A stretch of 64,000 nucleotides of DNA from Paenibacillus sediminis (lineage in GTDB: Bacteria > Bacillota > Bacilli > Paenibacillales > Paenibacillaceae), in NCBI RefSeq assembly GCF_017873765.1, contig NZ_JAGGKP010000001.1:1116001-1180000 (forward strand), written 5' to 3'. Shown in pieces: positions 33,881 through 43,202 of this stretch. Position 1 is the first letter of the stretch, and each line of letters starts with the position of its first letter. A program made the position numbers and the translations under genes. The notes under the pieces are model-generated. The model saw only the letters and a list, made by a program, of their open reading frames with translations. It was not told the DNA's origin and did no database searches.

Positions 33881-34761
33881 TGGGAACCATCCCTTTCCAG
33901 CACGGTTTGCTTGAGATATTCGTAAAAACCTTTTTGCAGCGTGTCATGTTTCAGTCCAAAATCCACGATAGCCTTTAAATAACCCAGCTTATCCCCGACA
34001 TCATACAGCTTCCCTTGAAATGTTTGTGAGTATAAATCCTTCTGCTTTAGAAGTTCTTGTAATGCGTCTGTAAGCTGGATTTCTCCACCCTGCCCAGGCG
34101 AAAACTGTTCCAATATGTCAAAAATCTCCGGTTCTAAAATATACCTACCAATGATCGCCAGATTAGATGGGGGATCGATTTTCGGTTTTTCTACTAATCT
34201 ATTAACCTTATAAAGCTCATCTTTTACGATTTCCCCATCAATGACGCCATAGCCTGAGACATTTGCCCAATCAACCGTCTGTACTGCAATTACCGAAGAC
34301 TGCAGTTGTTCATAGGTTTGGATTAACTGTTTAAGACATGGGGAATTGTCCACCGTGATGACATCTCCCAAAAGCACGGCAAACGGCTCTTTACCGACAA
34401 AATTCCGGGCACACCATACCGCATGACCTAGTCCAAGTGCCTGGTTCTGCCTCACATATTTGATATCAAAACTGGAAATATCCTTTGCAATTTTCAAGAG
34501 TTCATGCTTGTTTTGTTTAAATAAATTGAGTTCCAACTTGTCGTTTCTTTCAAAATGATCTTTAATCGCCTGTTTACTGCTGCTGATTACAATAATAATA
34601 TCCTCAATTCCTGATTCAATTGCTTCCTCCACGATGTACTGGATAGCTGGTTTATCCACGATGGGCAGCATTTCCTTTGGTAACGCTTTGGTTGCGGGGA
34701 GAAATCTAGTTCCGAGACCAGCTGCAGGAATAACCGCTTTCTTGATATTGTTGTTTCTCAA
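33865..34761 (-). CDS. galU: UTP-glucose-1-phosphate uridylyltransferase
   Basis: This 298-residue GalU-type pyrophosphorylase makes UDP-glucose from UTP and glucose-1-phosphate. The N-terminal nucleotide-binding motif is P-A-A-G-L-G-T-R-F-L-P-A-T-K-A-L-P-K-E-M. It also has A-L-G-L-G-H-A-V-W-C-A and P-F-A-V-L-L-G-D-V. The start is the TTG at 34761 (M-R-N-N-N-I-K-K-A-V), preceded by AGGAGAAGAG. The frame is open to 34848, but its extra 29 residues are basic and unlike the family. Confidence 0.93.
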   Translation of the reverse strand: MRNNNIKKAVIPAAGLGTRFLPATKALPKEMLPIVDKPAIQYIVEEAIESGIEDIIIVISSSKQAIKDHFERNDKLELNLFKQNKHELLKIAKDISSFDIKYVRQNQALGLGHAVWCARNFVGKEPFAVLLGDVITVDNSPCLKQLIQTYEQLQSSVIAVQTVDWANVSGYGVIDGEIVKDELYKVNRLVEKPKIDPPSNLAIIGRYILEPEIFDILEQFSPGQGGEIQLTDALQELLKQKDLYSQTFQGKLYDVGDKLGYLKAIVDFGLKHDTLQKGFYEYLKQTVLERDGSQCVKH

Positions 34762-34848
34762 AGTCTCTCTTCTCCTTCGTTCTGAATTATGGTTGGATCT
34801 GATTCCACCGCTGTTAATAGAGAGTTCACGCCGATATGATAGATGCAA

Positions 34849-35841
34849 CTATTCTTCCTTCAAGTAGCCGTATGGATGATGCAGATGCCATTTCCATGCG
34901 GTACGAATAATATCTTCTAGTGTATATTGAGGTTTCCAGCCCATCTCACGGTTTACTTTTTCATAAGAAGCAACTAAGCGCCCAGGATCCCCAGGACGTC
35001 GAGCCGCATAGACCACATTCGCTTTTTTGCCTGTTATTTGTTCACACATTTCTATGATTTCTTTTACAGAAAACCCTGAACCAGTTCCCAGATTGTAAAC
35101 TGCTGTCATCTTCTCTCCGCCAAGCAATCGTTGTAGAGCCCGGATATGAGCGTCTGCCAAATCATTGACATGAATGTAGTCGCGAATGCAAGTACCGTCT
35201 GGCGTATCATAGTCAGTCCCAAAGATTGAAACTTTGTCCTGCTTCCCTAATAAGTGAAGAAGGACGTTTGGAATCAGGTGTGTTTCATGTTCATGACATT
35301 CACCAATCATTCCAGACGAATGCGCTCCAGCAGCGTTGAAATATCTAAGCGAAATAAAAGAAAGATCGTATGCTTTGGAACAATCGCTTAAAATTTGTTC
35401 AACCATTAATTTCGATCGTCCGTACGGATTAACCGGATTCGTCGGACTCCCTTCATGAAGAATGTCAGTATCCGGAATGCCGTAAGTTGCACAAGTAGAA
35501 GAGAATATCAATTTTTTGATTTGTTGCCGAAGCATCACTTTCAGCAGTATGGTCGTCGCACTTACATTATTTTCATAATATTTCAGAGGCTGAAGGACAG
35601 ATTCGCCAACCAAGCAGCTGGATGCAAAATGGATCACCCCCTCGATCGAATAAGTCTTGAATAGTTGTTCTAACGTTTGTTCATCCTTGACATCGCCTTC
35701 CCAAAACACAACTCTATCGTCTACCGCTTGACGATGACCGGTCGATAGATTGTCTAGAACCACAACCTCAATATTTTGATCCAGAAGCTGTTTTACCACA
35801 TGACTACCAATATACCCCGCTCCTCCGGTAACTAAAATCAT
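34849..35841 (-). CDS. galE: UDP-glucose 4-epimerase
   Basis: This 330-residue GalE interconverts UDP-glucose and UDP-galactose. It has G-G-A-G-Y-I-G-S-H, V-V-L-D-N-L-S-T-G-H, F-S-S-T-C-A-T-Y-G, the catalytic Y-G-R-S-K, R-Y-F-N-A-A-G-A and D-G-T-C-I-R-D-Y-I-H-V. It is the first gene of the minus-strand nucleotide-sugar operon and is divergent from the glycosyltransferase operon across a 156-bp intergenic region. Confidence 0.95.
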   Translation of the reverse strand: MILVTGGAGYIGSHVVKQLLDQNIEVVVLDNLSTGHRQAVDDRVVFWEGDVKDEQTLEQLFKTYSIEGVIHFASSCLVGESVLQPLKYYENNVSATTILLKVMLRQQIKKLIFSSTCATYGIPDTDILHEGSPTNPVNPYGRSKLMVEQILSDCSKAYDLSFISLRYFNAAGAHSSGMIGECHEHETHLIPNVLLHLLGKQDKVSIFGTDYDTPDGTCIRDYIHVNDLADAHIRALQRLLGGEKMTAVYNLGTGSGFSVKEIIEMCEQITGKKANVVYAARRPGDPGRLVASYEKVNREMGWKPQYTLEDIIRTAWKWHLHHPYGYLKEE

Positions 35842-35997
35842 CGTATCCCTCCTCTATTTCTCTCCCTATGAAAGCTGGTTGGTATATCATATTGAATCTA
35901 TTTTTGTTCGACACCAGTAAATACCCTTTCATTATGAAAATAGACTGAATAAAGTATATAAGAAGCTGAATCATTAAATATAAAAGAGGTGAATTAC

Positions 35998-36933
35998 ATG
36001 ATTATCTGTTCCGTTGCAGGCGGTAATCATCTTTCCATGGCCAAAGCTTTGGCGAAATCCGTAAAAGTTCATTCGAATCATTGCAAATTCGTATTATGTT
36101 TGGTTGAAGAGGAGATCCATCCGGATGCGCTGAATTTCCCTTATTTTGATCATGTTGTACGTGCGAAAGATTTGAATGTACCGAACTTTTATAAATTTGT
36201 TTCAAAGTATAACCTGTACGAAGCAGCTTGTGCACTAAAACCGTACCTTCTTCTATACGCAATTGAAGTTTTTAGAAGCGAAAAGAATTATCTTTATTTA
36301 GATTCCGATTTATATGTGTACAGTCCATTAGATCGACTTGAAGAGCAATTGAGTAAACATTCCATCCTGCTTACCCCTCATCGTCTGGAACCGCAAGATA
36401 TTCTTAATTCTATTGACGAAGAGATCGTAAACTTGAAGGACGGTGTATATCAGGCCGGATTTCTAGGATTACGAAAAACGGAGGAATCTATAATGTTTCT
36501 CAAATGGTGGGCTGAGCGCAGCTACGATTTTTGCTATGCCGATCCTGACGAAGGATTGTTCCTCGATCAGAAGTGGCTGGATCTTGTGCCTTGCTTTTTT
36601 GATGGAGTGCATATTTTGCAGGATCCCGGGTACAACATGGCGAGTTGGAATCTCTCACAAAGGAAATTAACTCGCAACGAAACAAATCAATATATGGTTA
36701 ACGGTAAGCCTCTAGTCTTTTTCCATTTTTCGGGATTAGGAAAGTGGTTAGACAATAGTATGAGATTACATGCACCTAACAAATCCGACTATATTTACAC
36801 GCTGGTAGAGGATTTTATCACCGAATATATCAGAATGGGTTATTACAAATATATAAATATCCCGTGGAGCTACAAAAATTTCGATTATGAAGAATATTTA
36901 ATGAAGCAATTTATGCGGGGGGTACCGTCATGA
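35998..36933 (+). CDS. GT-A-fold glycosyltransferase (paralogue of the gene at 41694)
   Basis: This is a glycosyltransferase of about 311 residues with a GT-A fold. A D-x-D motif in Y-L-D-S-D-L-Y-V-Y (about residues 99-107) would bind the metal-nucleotide-sugar. Conserved stretches shared with its paralogue are L-T-P-H-R-L-E-P-Q, N-L-K-D-G-V, F-L-D-Q-K-W-L, M-A-S-W-N-L-S-Q-R and P-L-V-F-F-H-F-S-G. The general layout recalls GT8-like enzymes. The start is placed at the ATG at 35998, 6 nt after AGAGGTG, and gives the same first residues (M-I-I-C) as the paralogue. It overlaps the next gene by 4 bp. Confidence 0.82.
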   Translation: MIICSVAGGNHLSMAKALAKSVKVHSNHCKFVLCLVEEEIHPDALNFPYFDHVVRAKDLNVPNFYKFVSKYNLYEAACALKPYLLLYAIEVFRSEKNYLYLDSDLYVYSPLDRLEEQLSKHSILLTPHRLEPQDILNSIDEEIVNLKDGVYQAGFLGLRKTEESIMFLKWWAERSYDFCYADPDEGLFLDQKWLDLVPCFFDGVHILQDPGYNMASWNLSQRKLTRNETNQYMVNGKPLVFFHFSGLGKWLDNSMRLHAPNKSDYIYTLVEDFITEYIRMGYYKYINIPWSYKNFDYEEYLMKQFMRGVPS

Positions 36934-37853
36934 AGGTTCTTGTCACTGGCGGAGCCGGTTTTATTGGATCCCATATTGTAAATTTGCTGCTGGAACAAGG
37001 ATACGAGACAGTGGTCTGCGATAATTTCTCCTCTGGAGACCGCAAGCACATACCTGCAGGCGTAAAAATGTACGCAGTCGATCTGGACTCACCCCAGTTG
37101 GAACAGATTTTTAAAATAGAATCTCCGAATTATGTTATCCATCAAGCCGCACAAGTCAAGGTAGCCTTGTCCCTTAATGATCCGTTTACCGATGCCGCCA
37201 GTAACATTATGGGAACGATTCGTCTGCTCATCTGCTGCCGTAAGTTTGCTGTCAAAAAAATCATCTACGCCTCATCATGCGCAGTCTATGGAGAAGTTGG
37301 CGACTGCAGTATTTTGGAGTCCTTTCCAATACAACCGCTATCATTTTACGGTCTATCCAAATATACTTCAGAAGCTTACATTCGTCTCTTTCATGAGCTC
37401 TTTGATCTCTCCTATACCATCCTTAGATATTCCAACGTATACGGACCCCGTCAAACATCCTCAGGTGAAGGAGGCGTTATATCCATATTCTCGGAAAATC
37501 TGCTTAGAGGTGAATCACCTTCCATCTTTGGAACCGGAGAACAAACCCGTGATTTCATTTATGTGAAAGATGTAGCGGCAGCCAACGTTACTTCACTTCA
37601 CCAAGGCGAAAATGCGGTTTTCAATATAAGCCGGAATGAAAAAACGAGTATCAATCAACTGTTTGCATTGATGAATACCATCACCAATAAATCACAAACA
37701 CCCAACTATTTGCCTGCGAGAAACGGGGATATTCAATATAGCAGATTAGATAATAGCAGAGCCCTTCAACTGATGGGCTGGAAACCTATATTTGATTTGC
37801 AGACGGGATTGAAAGATACGTTAACCTACTATCAGAAAATATTGAGCAATTAG
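36930..37853 (+). CDS. NAD-dependent nucleotide-sugar epimerase/dehydratase
   Basis: This 307-residue extended SDR has G-G-A-G-F-I-G-S-H, V-V-C-D-N-F-S-S-G, A-S-S-C-A-V-Y-G-E, the catalytic Y-G-L-S-K, R-Y-S-N-V-Y-G-P-R-Q and G-T-G-E-Q-T-R-D-F-I. That set fits UDP-glucose/UDP-GlcNAc 4-epimerases of the GalE/Gne group. Its start overlaps the upstream glycosyltransferase stop (ATGA). It probably supplies a sugar for the transferases in this operon, but the exact sugar cannot be read from sequence. Confidence 0.88.
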   Translation: MKVLVTGGAGFIGSHIVNLLLEQGYETVVCDNFSSGDRKHIPAGVKMYAVDLDSPQLEQIFKIESPNYVIHQAAQVKVALSLNDPFTDAASNIMGTIRLLICCRKFAVKKIIYASSCAVYGEVGDCSILESFPIQPLSFYGLSKYTSEAYIRLFHELFDLSYTILRYSNVYGPRQTSSGEGGVISIFSENLLRGESPSIFGTGEQTRDFIYVKDVAAANVTSLHQGENAVFNISRNEKTSINQLFALMNTITNKSQTPNYLPARNGDIQYSRLDNSRALQLMGWKPIFDLQTGLKDTLTYYQKILSN

Positions 37854-37936
37854 TTGATTTTCTAGCAAATTGGAAGTTCGTCCTTTCCAATGGTTACTTT
37901 CTAGAATATATTAAGCTCGAAATATAACGAGGAAGG

Positions 37937-39241
37937 ATGAACAACAAGATGCAAACCGAAAAAAAAAGAATAGGAATCGTAGGACTGGGATACGTCGGTC
38001 TTCCGCTTGCAATCATGTTGGCGGATAAGGGCTTTAATGTTACAGGTATAGATCCCGATTTGCAGAAGCTTGCTAAGCTGGATCAAGGCATCAGTTATAT
38101 CAATGATATTGAGGATGATAGAATTCAAGCGGTTATATCAGCGAATCAATTTAAAGCTTTATCTGATTTCAACGCATTGAAACAGGTAGAATCCATCGTT
38201 ATATGCGTTCCTACTCCGTTAACAGAGCAAGGAACACCGGATCTTTCCTATATTCAAAGTGCAGGAGAACAAATCAGCCGAATTCTGCAAAACAATCAAC
38301 TGATCATTTTGGAAAGCACCACTTATCCGGGAACTACTAGAGAAGTGCTCCTGCCTATTTTGGAGCAAAGCGGTTTGAAAGCAGGAATCGATTTCAACTT
38401 GGCTTATTCCCCGGAAAGAATTGATCCAGGCAATAAAAGTTTTACCGTTAACGAAATTCCGAAAATATTAAGCGGTTTAACGCAAGCCTGCAAAGAGAAA
38501 GCTTTCGAGCTTTACAGCAAAATATACAAAACCGTTGTCCTTGTATCTTCTACGGAAGTGGCGGAAATGGCCAAAATACTAGAAAACAGTTACCGGTTTA
38601 TTAATATATCCTTCATTAACGAAATGGCTATTTTATGCGATCATCTCCATCTGGACATTTGGGAAATCATTCAGGCTGCAAATACGAAGCCTTATGGATT
38701 CCAAGCATTTTATCCAGGACCCGGGATTGGAGGACATTGTATACCCGTTGATCCGATGTATCTCCAGTGGAAAGCAAAACAAAATCACTATATCAGCAAA
38801 TTTATTGAATTCTCCGATGCAATGAATCTCGAAATGGTGAAGTATATCGTCAACCGGACTGAACAACTTCTAGTTCACAAAAAGCCATTAAAGGGCGCAA
38901 ATATATTACTCTACGGTGTAACCTACAAAGGGGATATCGCCGACACAAGAGATTCTGCAGCCTTTTTGATCATTCATGAATTGAAGCAAGCAGGTGCGAA
39001 TGTTTCTTATCATGATCCTTACATTCCGTCCATTACGATTGATCAAGAAACGTTAAATAGTGTGCAATTAACGGATGCAGTACTCGCAGAAAGCGACTGT
39101 CTTATTGTTTTAACAAACCATTCCGCCTTGCCGGCTCAACAAATTCTTGAGCATACTTCACTGGTTTTTGACACGCGTCATACATTATTCGGGCATAAAG
39201 GCAAGGCAAAAGTATGTTTTTTGGGAGGAGGAGAACCATGA
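37937..39241 (+). CDS. UDP-N-acetylhexosamine-type nucleotide-sugar dehydrogenase
   Basis: This 434-residue dehydrogenase of the UDP-GlcNAc/ManNAc class (WbpA, WecC, Vi TviB) has G-L-G-Y-V-G-L-P-L-A, I-C-V-P-T-P-L-T, E-S-T-T-Y-P-G-T-T and A-Y-S-P-E-R-I-D-P-G-N. The active-site cysteine is in G-P-G-I-G-G-H-C-I-P-V-D-P. The H-C-I-P-V-D-P sequence, unlike the S-C-F-P-K-D of Ugd at 31539, separates this branch from UDP-glucose dehydrogenases. It would make a uronic-acid amino sugar for the glycan. Confidence 0.9.
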   Translation: MNNKMQTEKKRIGIVGLGYVGLPLAIMLADKGFNVTGIDPDLQKLAKLDQGISYINDIEDDRIQAVISANQFKALSDFNALKQVESIVICVPTPLTEQGTPDLSYIQSAGEQISRILQNNQLIILESTTYPGTTREVLLPILEQSGLKAGIDFNLAYSPERIDPGNKSFTVNEIPKILSGLTQACKEKAFELYSKIYKTVVLVSSTEVAEMAKILENSYRFINISFINEMAILCDHLHLDIWEIIQAANTKPYGFQAFYPGPGIGGHCIPVDPMYLQWKAKQNHYISKFIEFSDAMNLEMVKYIVNRTEQLLVHKKPLKGANILLYGVTYKGDIADTRDSAAFLIIHELKQAGANVSYHDPYIPSITIDQETLNSVQLTDAVLAESDCLIVLTNHSALPAQQILEHTSLVFDTRHTLFGHKGKAKVCFLGGGEP

Positions 39242-40215
39242 GGATTGTTGTCACCGGCGGCGCCGGATTCATAGGATCACATCTATCTGAAGCATTGCTG
39301 AAAACCGAGCACGAAGTAGTTGTGCTGGATGATTTGTCAAACGGGAAAAAGAAATACATTGCCGAACTCGAAGGGCATCCGCGTTTTCGTTTTGTTCAGG
39401 GTTCCATCCTGAATCGTCCGTTGCTCAAACAATTGATGAATCAATGTGATGTAGTATACCACCTGGCAGCAGTACTAGGAGTGAAAAATACTGTTGAAAG
39501 TCCGCTTAAAGTCATTGAAGGCAATATTGATGGAACAAGAAATATTCTGGAACTCGCTTGGGAGAAACAAATTAAGGTCGTGTTCGCTTCTACATCCGAG
39601 ATTTATGGAAAAAACGAAAAGCTCCCATTCACTGAAGAATCCGATCGTGTCCTTGGGCCCCCGCAAGTTCATCGGTGGTGCTACGCTACAGCTAAAGCGA
39701 TTGATGAACATATGTGCTTTGCTTATGCCGACAAAGGTTTACCGGTTACCATCATACGATTCTTTAACACTTACGGACCACGTCAAACCTCGACACAGTA
39801 TGGAGGTGTTATACCTAAATTTATTGTTGCCGCATTAAACAATAAAGACATCACGGTTTATGGAGACGGTGAGCAAATGCGTTGTTTTACCTACATCCAC
39901 GATACAGTTAGAGGGATCATTCCATGTATGGAACCCGCATTCGACAAACATGCTTTCAATATCGGAACAACCTATCGCTTAACGATAAATGATTTGGCTT
40001 ACAAGATAAAGGAACTGACCGGATCTTCATCCTCCATTGTCCATCTTCCCTATGAATTGGCATATGGGCCTGGGTATGAGGATATGAAAAATCGGCTGCC
40101 CGATATTAGCAAGGCGAAATTGATGCTTGGCTACAGTCCGAAGGTTAATATTGAACAAGGGCTGCTGCAAACGATTGCTTGGTACAGGGAATCGAATCCT
40201 ATAGAAGTTGATTAG
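39238..40215 (+). CDS. NAD-dependent nucleotide-sugar epimerase/dehydratase (second)
   Basis: This is an extended SDR of about 325 residues with G-G-A-G-F-I-G-S-H, V-V-L-D-D-L-S-N-G, F-A-S-T-S-E-I-Y-G-K, the catalytic Y-A-T-A-K, R-F-F-N-T-Y-G-P-R-Q and G-D-G-E-Q-M-R-C-F-T-Y. It resembles UDP-glucuronate decarboxylase/4-epimerase relatives. The start is the ATG at 39238, which has GGAGGAGGAG directly upstream and overlaps the dehydrogenase stop. Acting after the dehydrogenase on an oxidised sugar is plausible but inferred. Confidence 0.85.
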   Translation: MRIVVTGGAGFIGSHLSEALLKTEHEVVVLDDLSNGKKKYIAELEGHPRFRFVQGSILNRPLLKQLMNQCDVVYHLAAVLGVKNTVESPLKVIEGNIDGTRNILELAWEKQIKVVFASTSEIYGKNEKLPFTEESDRVLGPPQVHRWCYATAKAIDEHMCFAYADKGLPVTIIRFFNTYGPRQTSTQYGGVIPKFIVAALNNKDITVYGDGEQMRCFTYIHDTVRGIIPCMEPAFDKHAFNIGTTYRLTINDLAYKIKELTGSSSSIVHLPYELAYGPGYEDMKNRLPDISKAKLMLGYSPKVNIEQGLLQTIAWYRESNPIEVD

Positions 40216-40233
40216 CTCAGAAAGGGTGAGATA

Positions 40234-41649
40234 ATGAGAATTTTATTGGCGTGTTACTTTTATCTTCCGTCAACAGCAGGGTTATGGCCTTATGTGAGGG
40301 AGCTTAAACAAGCCTTGGAACGCGCGGGACATGAAGTCGATATTTTCACTCACCATCCCGATGTTTTAAAATACTATATCATCAATAATGGAAATTATCT
40401 TATGAAATACAAAGTCAAATACCAGGTGCAAGAAAAGCTTAATCCGCTGTACGATCGATACTTTCCGGGACTCGATCCCCAAGTCAAAGATTATGAATAC
40501 GAACGGATCAGTTTTGAAGTTGCGGCAGCGTGCTTCGATCTATGGAAATACGATTTGATCCATACCCAAGATGTCATCTCAACCCGGGCTATGTTGCATG
40601 TGAAGCCAAAACATATCCCACTAATCGCCACCATTCATGGAGCATTTGCCAACGAACAGCTTCTGCAGGGTGAAATTAAAGGGAAAGATACCATTCGGTG
40701 GCATTACGCTTATACTCGTGATTATGTCGGATCAATCTCTAGTGATTATATTATCGTTCCTTCAAATTGGCTAAAAAAAATACTGGTTGATGAATACAAA
40801 GTGCCGAGTGAAAAGATCGAGGTGGTACCGTACGGAATTGACTTTGAAGCATTTACAAACAGAATGGAAAAAGATTCGTTACTGGGCCCGCCGCACAATA
40901 AAACGATCATCGCTTGTACAGCTCGCCTTTCTGCAGAAAAGGGCCATAAATATTTGCTAGGAGCATTAGCAAAATTGAAGCAGGAACGTGACGATTGGGT
41001 ATGTTGGTTAATCGGTGATGGTGTGCTACGCGAGGAATTGGAGCTACAAGCGAAAAAATTGAATCTAGATCAAAATGTACTGTTCATGGGCAAACAAAAT
41101 AACGTGCCGGCTTTGCTTAAACTGGTCGATATTTGCTTACTTCCCAGTATTCAGGACAATCTTCCTTTTGCCGTGATGGAAGCACAATTAGCAGGTAAGC
41201 CGATTATCGTTACGGATGCAGGAGGATTGCCGGAAATGGTACAGCATCGAGTGACGGGATTAGTAGCCAAGATAGGCAACAGCGAATCGTTATATCAAAA
41301 TATTAAAGAAATTATGGGAAATAAGACCCTTCAGAAGACTCTCAGCAATAATGGAAGAGAATTCGGGATAAACCAATGGCCGATTGAAAAAATGATTACC
41401 CGTTTATTCAACATTTATGAGAAGATTTTCTACACAAAAAATAAAGGGACATTAATAACCCATACCAAAAGTAAAGAAACAAATTCGCCGTTAATCAGCG
41501 AACAGCTCTATGAACTGCCTACTCCCTTTGACTTTCATGATTATGGGAATCTGTGGCAAAGGATGTTACCCAAATTACCGAAAGAGTATTCTCTGCTCGA
41601 TCAAAACTTTATAGAGGTGTTAAAAACATATAAAAACTACAGTTCATAG
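40234..41649 (+). CDS. GT4-family glycosyltransferase
   Basis: This 471-residue GT-B glycosyltransferase starts C-Y-F-Y-L-P-S-T-A-G-L-W-P-Y-V. The N-terminal domain ends at V-P-S-N-W-L-K-K-I-L, followed by V-V-P-Y-G-I-D. The C-terminal nucleotide-sugar site has A-R-L-S-A-E-K-G-H-K-Y-L, L-L-P-S-I-Q-D-N-L-P-F-A-V-M-E-A and V-T-D-A-G-G-L-P-E-M-V. About 60 extra C-terminal residues follow the normal GT4 fold. It is preceded by AAAGGGTGAG, 19 bp after the SDR gene. Confidence 0.9.
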   Translation: MRILLACYFYLPSTAGLWPYVRELKQALERAGHEVDIFTHHPDVLKYYIINNGNYLMKYKVKYQVQEKLNPLYDRYFPGLDPQVKDYEYERISFEVAAACFDLWKYDLIHTQDVISTRAMLHVKPKHIPLIATIHGAFANEQLLQGEIKGKDTIRWHYAYTRDYVGSISSDYIIVPSNWLKKILVDEYKVPSEKIEVVPYGIDFEAFTNRMEKDSLLGPPHNKTIIACTARLSAEKGHKYLLGALAKLKQERDDWVCWLIGDGVLREELELQAKKLNLDQNVLFMGKQNNVPALLKLVDICLLPSIQDNLPFAVMEAQLAGKPIIVTDAGGLPEMVQHRVTGLVAKIGNSESLYQNIKEIMGNKTLQKTLSNNGREFGINQWPIEKMITRLFNIYEKIFYTKNKGTLITHTKSKETNSPLISEQLYELPTPFDFHDYGNLWQRMLPKLPKEYSLLDQNFIEVLKTYKNYSS

Positions 41650-41693
41650 CAAAACGATCGTCTGATCATTATAGATAAGGTGGTGAATTGTGA

Positions 41694-42800
41694 ATGATTA
41701 TATGCACAGTTACAGCAGCCAATCATCTTGCTTATGCGCAGGTACTGGTCAAATCAGTGAAAGCTCATGTCAAAGATTGCAGATTTGTATTTTGTCTAGT
41801 GGAAAATGGCCTTCATCCTGATGCAGCAAGTTTTGAATGTATGGATGATGTTGTATTGGCTAAAAATTTGGAAATCCCTGACTTTGAAGAGCTAGTAACG
41901 AAAAGAGACATTTATGGAATGACCACGATTTTGAAGCCCTACTTGCTTCTACACTTATTTGATCGCTATGCGGATGAAACAAAATTCATATATTTAGATG
42001 CTGATATACGCGTTTATAGTTCTTTTGATGAACTCGACAAGCTGTTAAACCGTTATTCCATCATTTTAACACCCCATCGTTTGGAGCCTCAGAATTATTT
42101 AAATTCCATTGAAGAAGAGCTGGTCAATTTGAAGGATGGTGTCTTTCAAGTAGGATTCCTCGGATTAAGCAAAACAGCAGAGTCCAGACGGTTTCTTAAA
42201 TGGTGGGCTGCCCGATGCCATGATTACGCCATTATTGATTACAAGAAGGGCCTGTTCTTGGATCAAAAATGGTTGAATCACGTGCCTAGTTTTTTTAAAG
42301 AAGTTTATATTTTACGAGATCCCAGCTATCATATGGCCAGCTGGAATCTTTCACAAAGGAGGCTGACTCGAAAAGGTAAGGATCAGTATTACGTTAATGG
42401 CAGGCCGCTCGTTTTTTTTCATTTTTCAGGAACCGGGAGATGGCTGGATAAAAGCATCCGTCTGCATACAAGTGACGATAACGTGCAAAAACTCGTAGAT
42501 CAATATCAAGATGATTTACTAAGTACGGGTCACAATAACTTTAAGAATATTCCTTGGGATTATGAAATGATCATGCGTTACGAAGAAAGAAATAAGAGGC
42601 CAGCCATTGAGATGAACTCCACACATGAAGAAAACAGAGTTCCTATATTGGAGTCAGAAAGTCCAAATCTTTCCGATAATATGTCTTCGCCCATCTTACT
42701 GAAGGAAGAAATTCAAACAAATCAAGCGTTTATTAAAATCATTAAAATCTGGAATAATATCATAACATTTCTTAAATTAGTGATTTTCAGAAGAAAATGA
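41694..42800 (+). CDS. GT-A-fold glycosyltransferase with C-terminal extension
   Basis: This 368-residue protein has residues 1-275 clearly paralogous to the enzyme at 35998. It shares M-I-I-C-T-V-T-A-A-N-H, a D-x-D in Y-L-D-A-D-I-R-V-Y, L-T-P-H-R-L-E-P-Q-N, F-L-D-Q-K-W-L and M-A-S-W-N-L-S-Q-R-R-L-T-R. It adds a 90-residue tail rich in Glu, Asn and Ser that ends in a hydrophobic stretch and basic F-R-R-K, which may dock it on the membrane or a partner. It closes the plus-strand glycan operon. The two copies at both ends suggest related linkages by gene duplication. Confidence 0.82.
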   Translation: MIICTVTAANHLAYAQVLVKSVKAHVKDCRFVFCLVENGLHPDAASFECMDDVVLAKNLEIPDFEELVTKRDIYGMTTILKPYLLLHLFDRYADETKFIYLDADIRVYSSFDELDKLLNRYSIILTPHRLEPQNYLNSIEEELVNLKDGVFQVGFLGLSKTAESRRFLKWWAARCHDYAIIDYKKGLFLDQKWLNHVPSFFKEVYILRDPSYHMASWNLSQRRLTRKGKDQYYVNGRPLVFFHFSGTGRWLDKSIRLHTSDDNVQKLVDQYQDDLLSTGHNNFKNIPWDYEMIMRYEERNKRPAIEMNSTHEENRVPILESESPNLSDNMSSPILLKEEIQTNQAFIKIIKIWNNIITFLKLVIFRRK

Positions 42801-42949
42801 ATTATTAGCTCCTGATCAATTACAGGGACTTATGCCCCTGGCTACTCGTGGATTATACTTTTCAATAATCCTGTTAAAAGAATCTTAGTAGCTCAAAAGT
42901 ATTTGCAATCGATTTACTTAATATCCGTTATTGCCTGAAATAATAAAAA

Positions 42950-42992
42950 GGCGTAACACGAGAGCTGCGGGTGAGCTCGGTGTTACGCCCTT
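42950..42992. terminator. Bidirectional terminator after the glycan operon
   Basis: GGCGTAACAC and its exact complement form a 10-bp stem with an inner partly paired loop, with A tract on the left and TTT on the right. It serves the glycan operon from the left and the tautomerase gene from the right. Confidence 0.8.
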
Positions 42993-43007
42993 TATAAGTC
43001 TAAAGTA

Positions 43008-43202
43008 TTAAGATCTCTCGATATCGGAGAACATCTTGCCTTGTTTACCGTAGTTATCCTTCTCTAAATCTTCTATGAAAATAAACACACGGTCTTTATC
43101 AACCTCTAAGGTTTCAGTAACCACTTCAGTCATCTTTTCAATGAGTTTTCTTTTTTGTTCCTTACTCTTTCCTTCTAGAACCTTCACCGTAATAAATGGC
43201 AT
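43008..43202 (-). CDS. 4-oxalocrotonate tautomerase family protein
   Basis: This 64-residue protein would have the catalytic N-terminal proline after Met removal: M-P-F-I-T-V-K-V-L-E-G. The rest follows the family (R-K-L-I-E-K-M-T-E-V-V, then V-F-I-F-I-E-D-L). Such enzymes form hexamers of small beta-alpha-beta units and tautomerise enols. The ATG at 43202 is chosen because Pro must be residue 2; an in-frame TTG at 43211 would bury it. The physiological substrate is unknown. Confidence 0.88.
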   Translation of the reverse strand: MPFITVKVLEGKSKEQKRKLIEKMTEVVTETLEVDKDRVFIFIEDLEKDNYGKQGKMFSDIERS

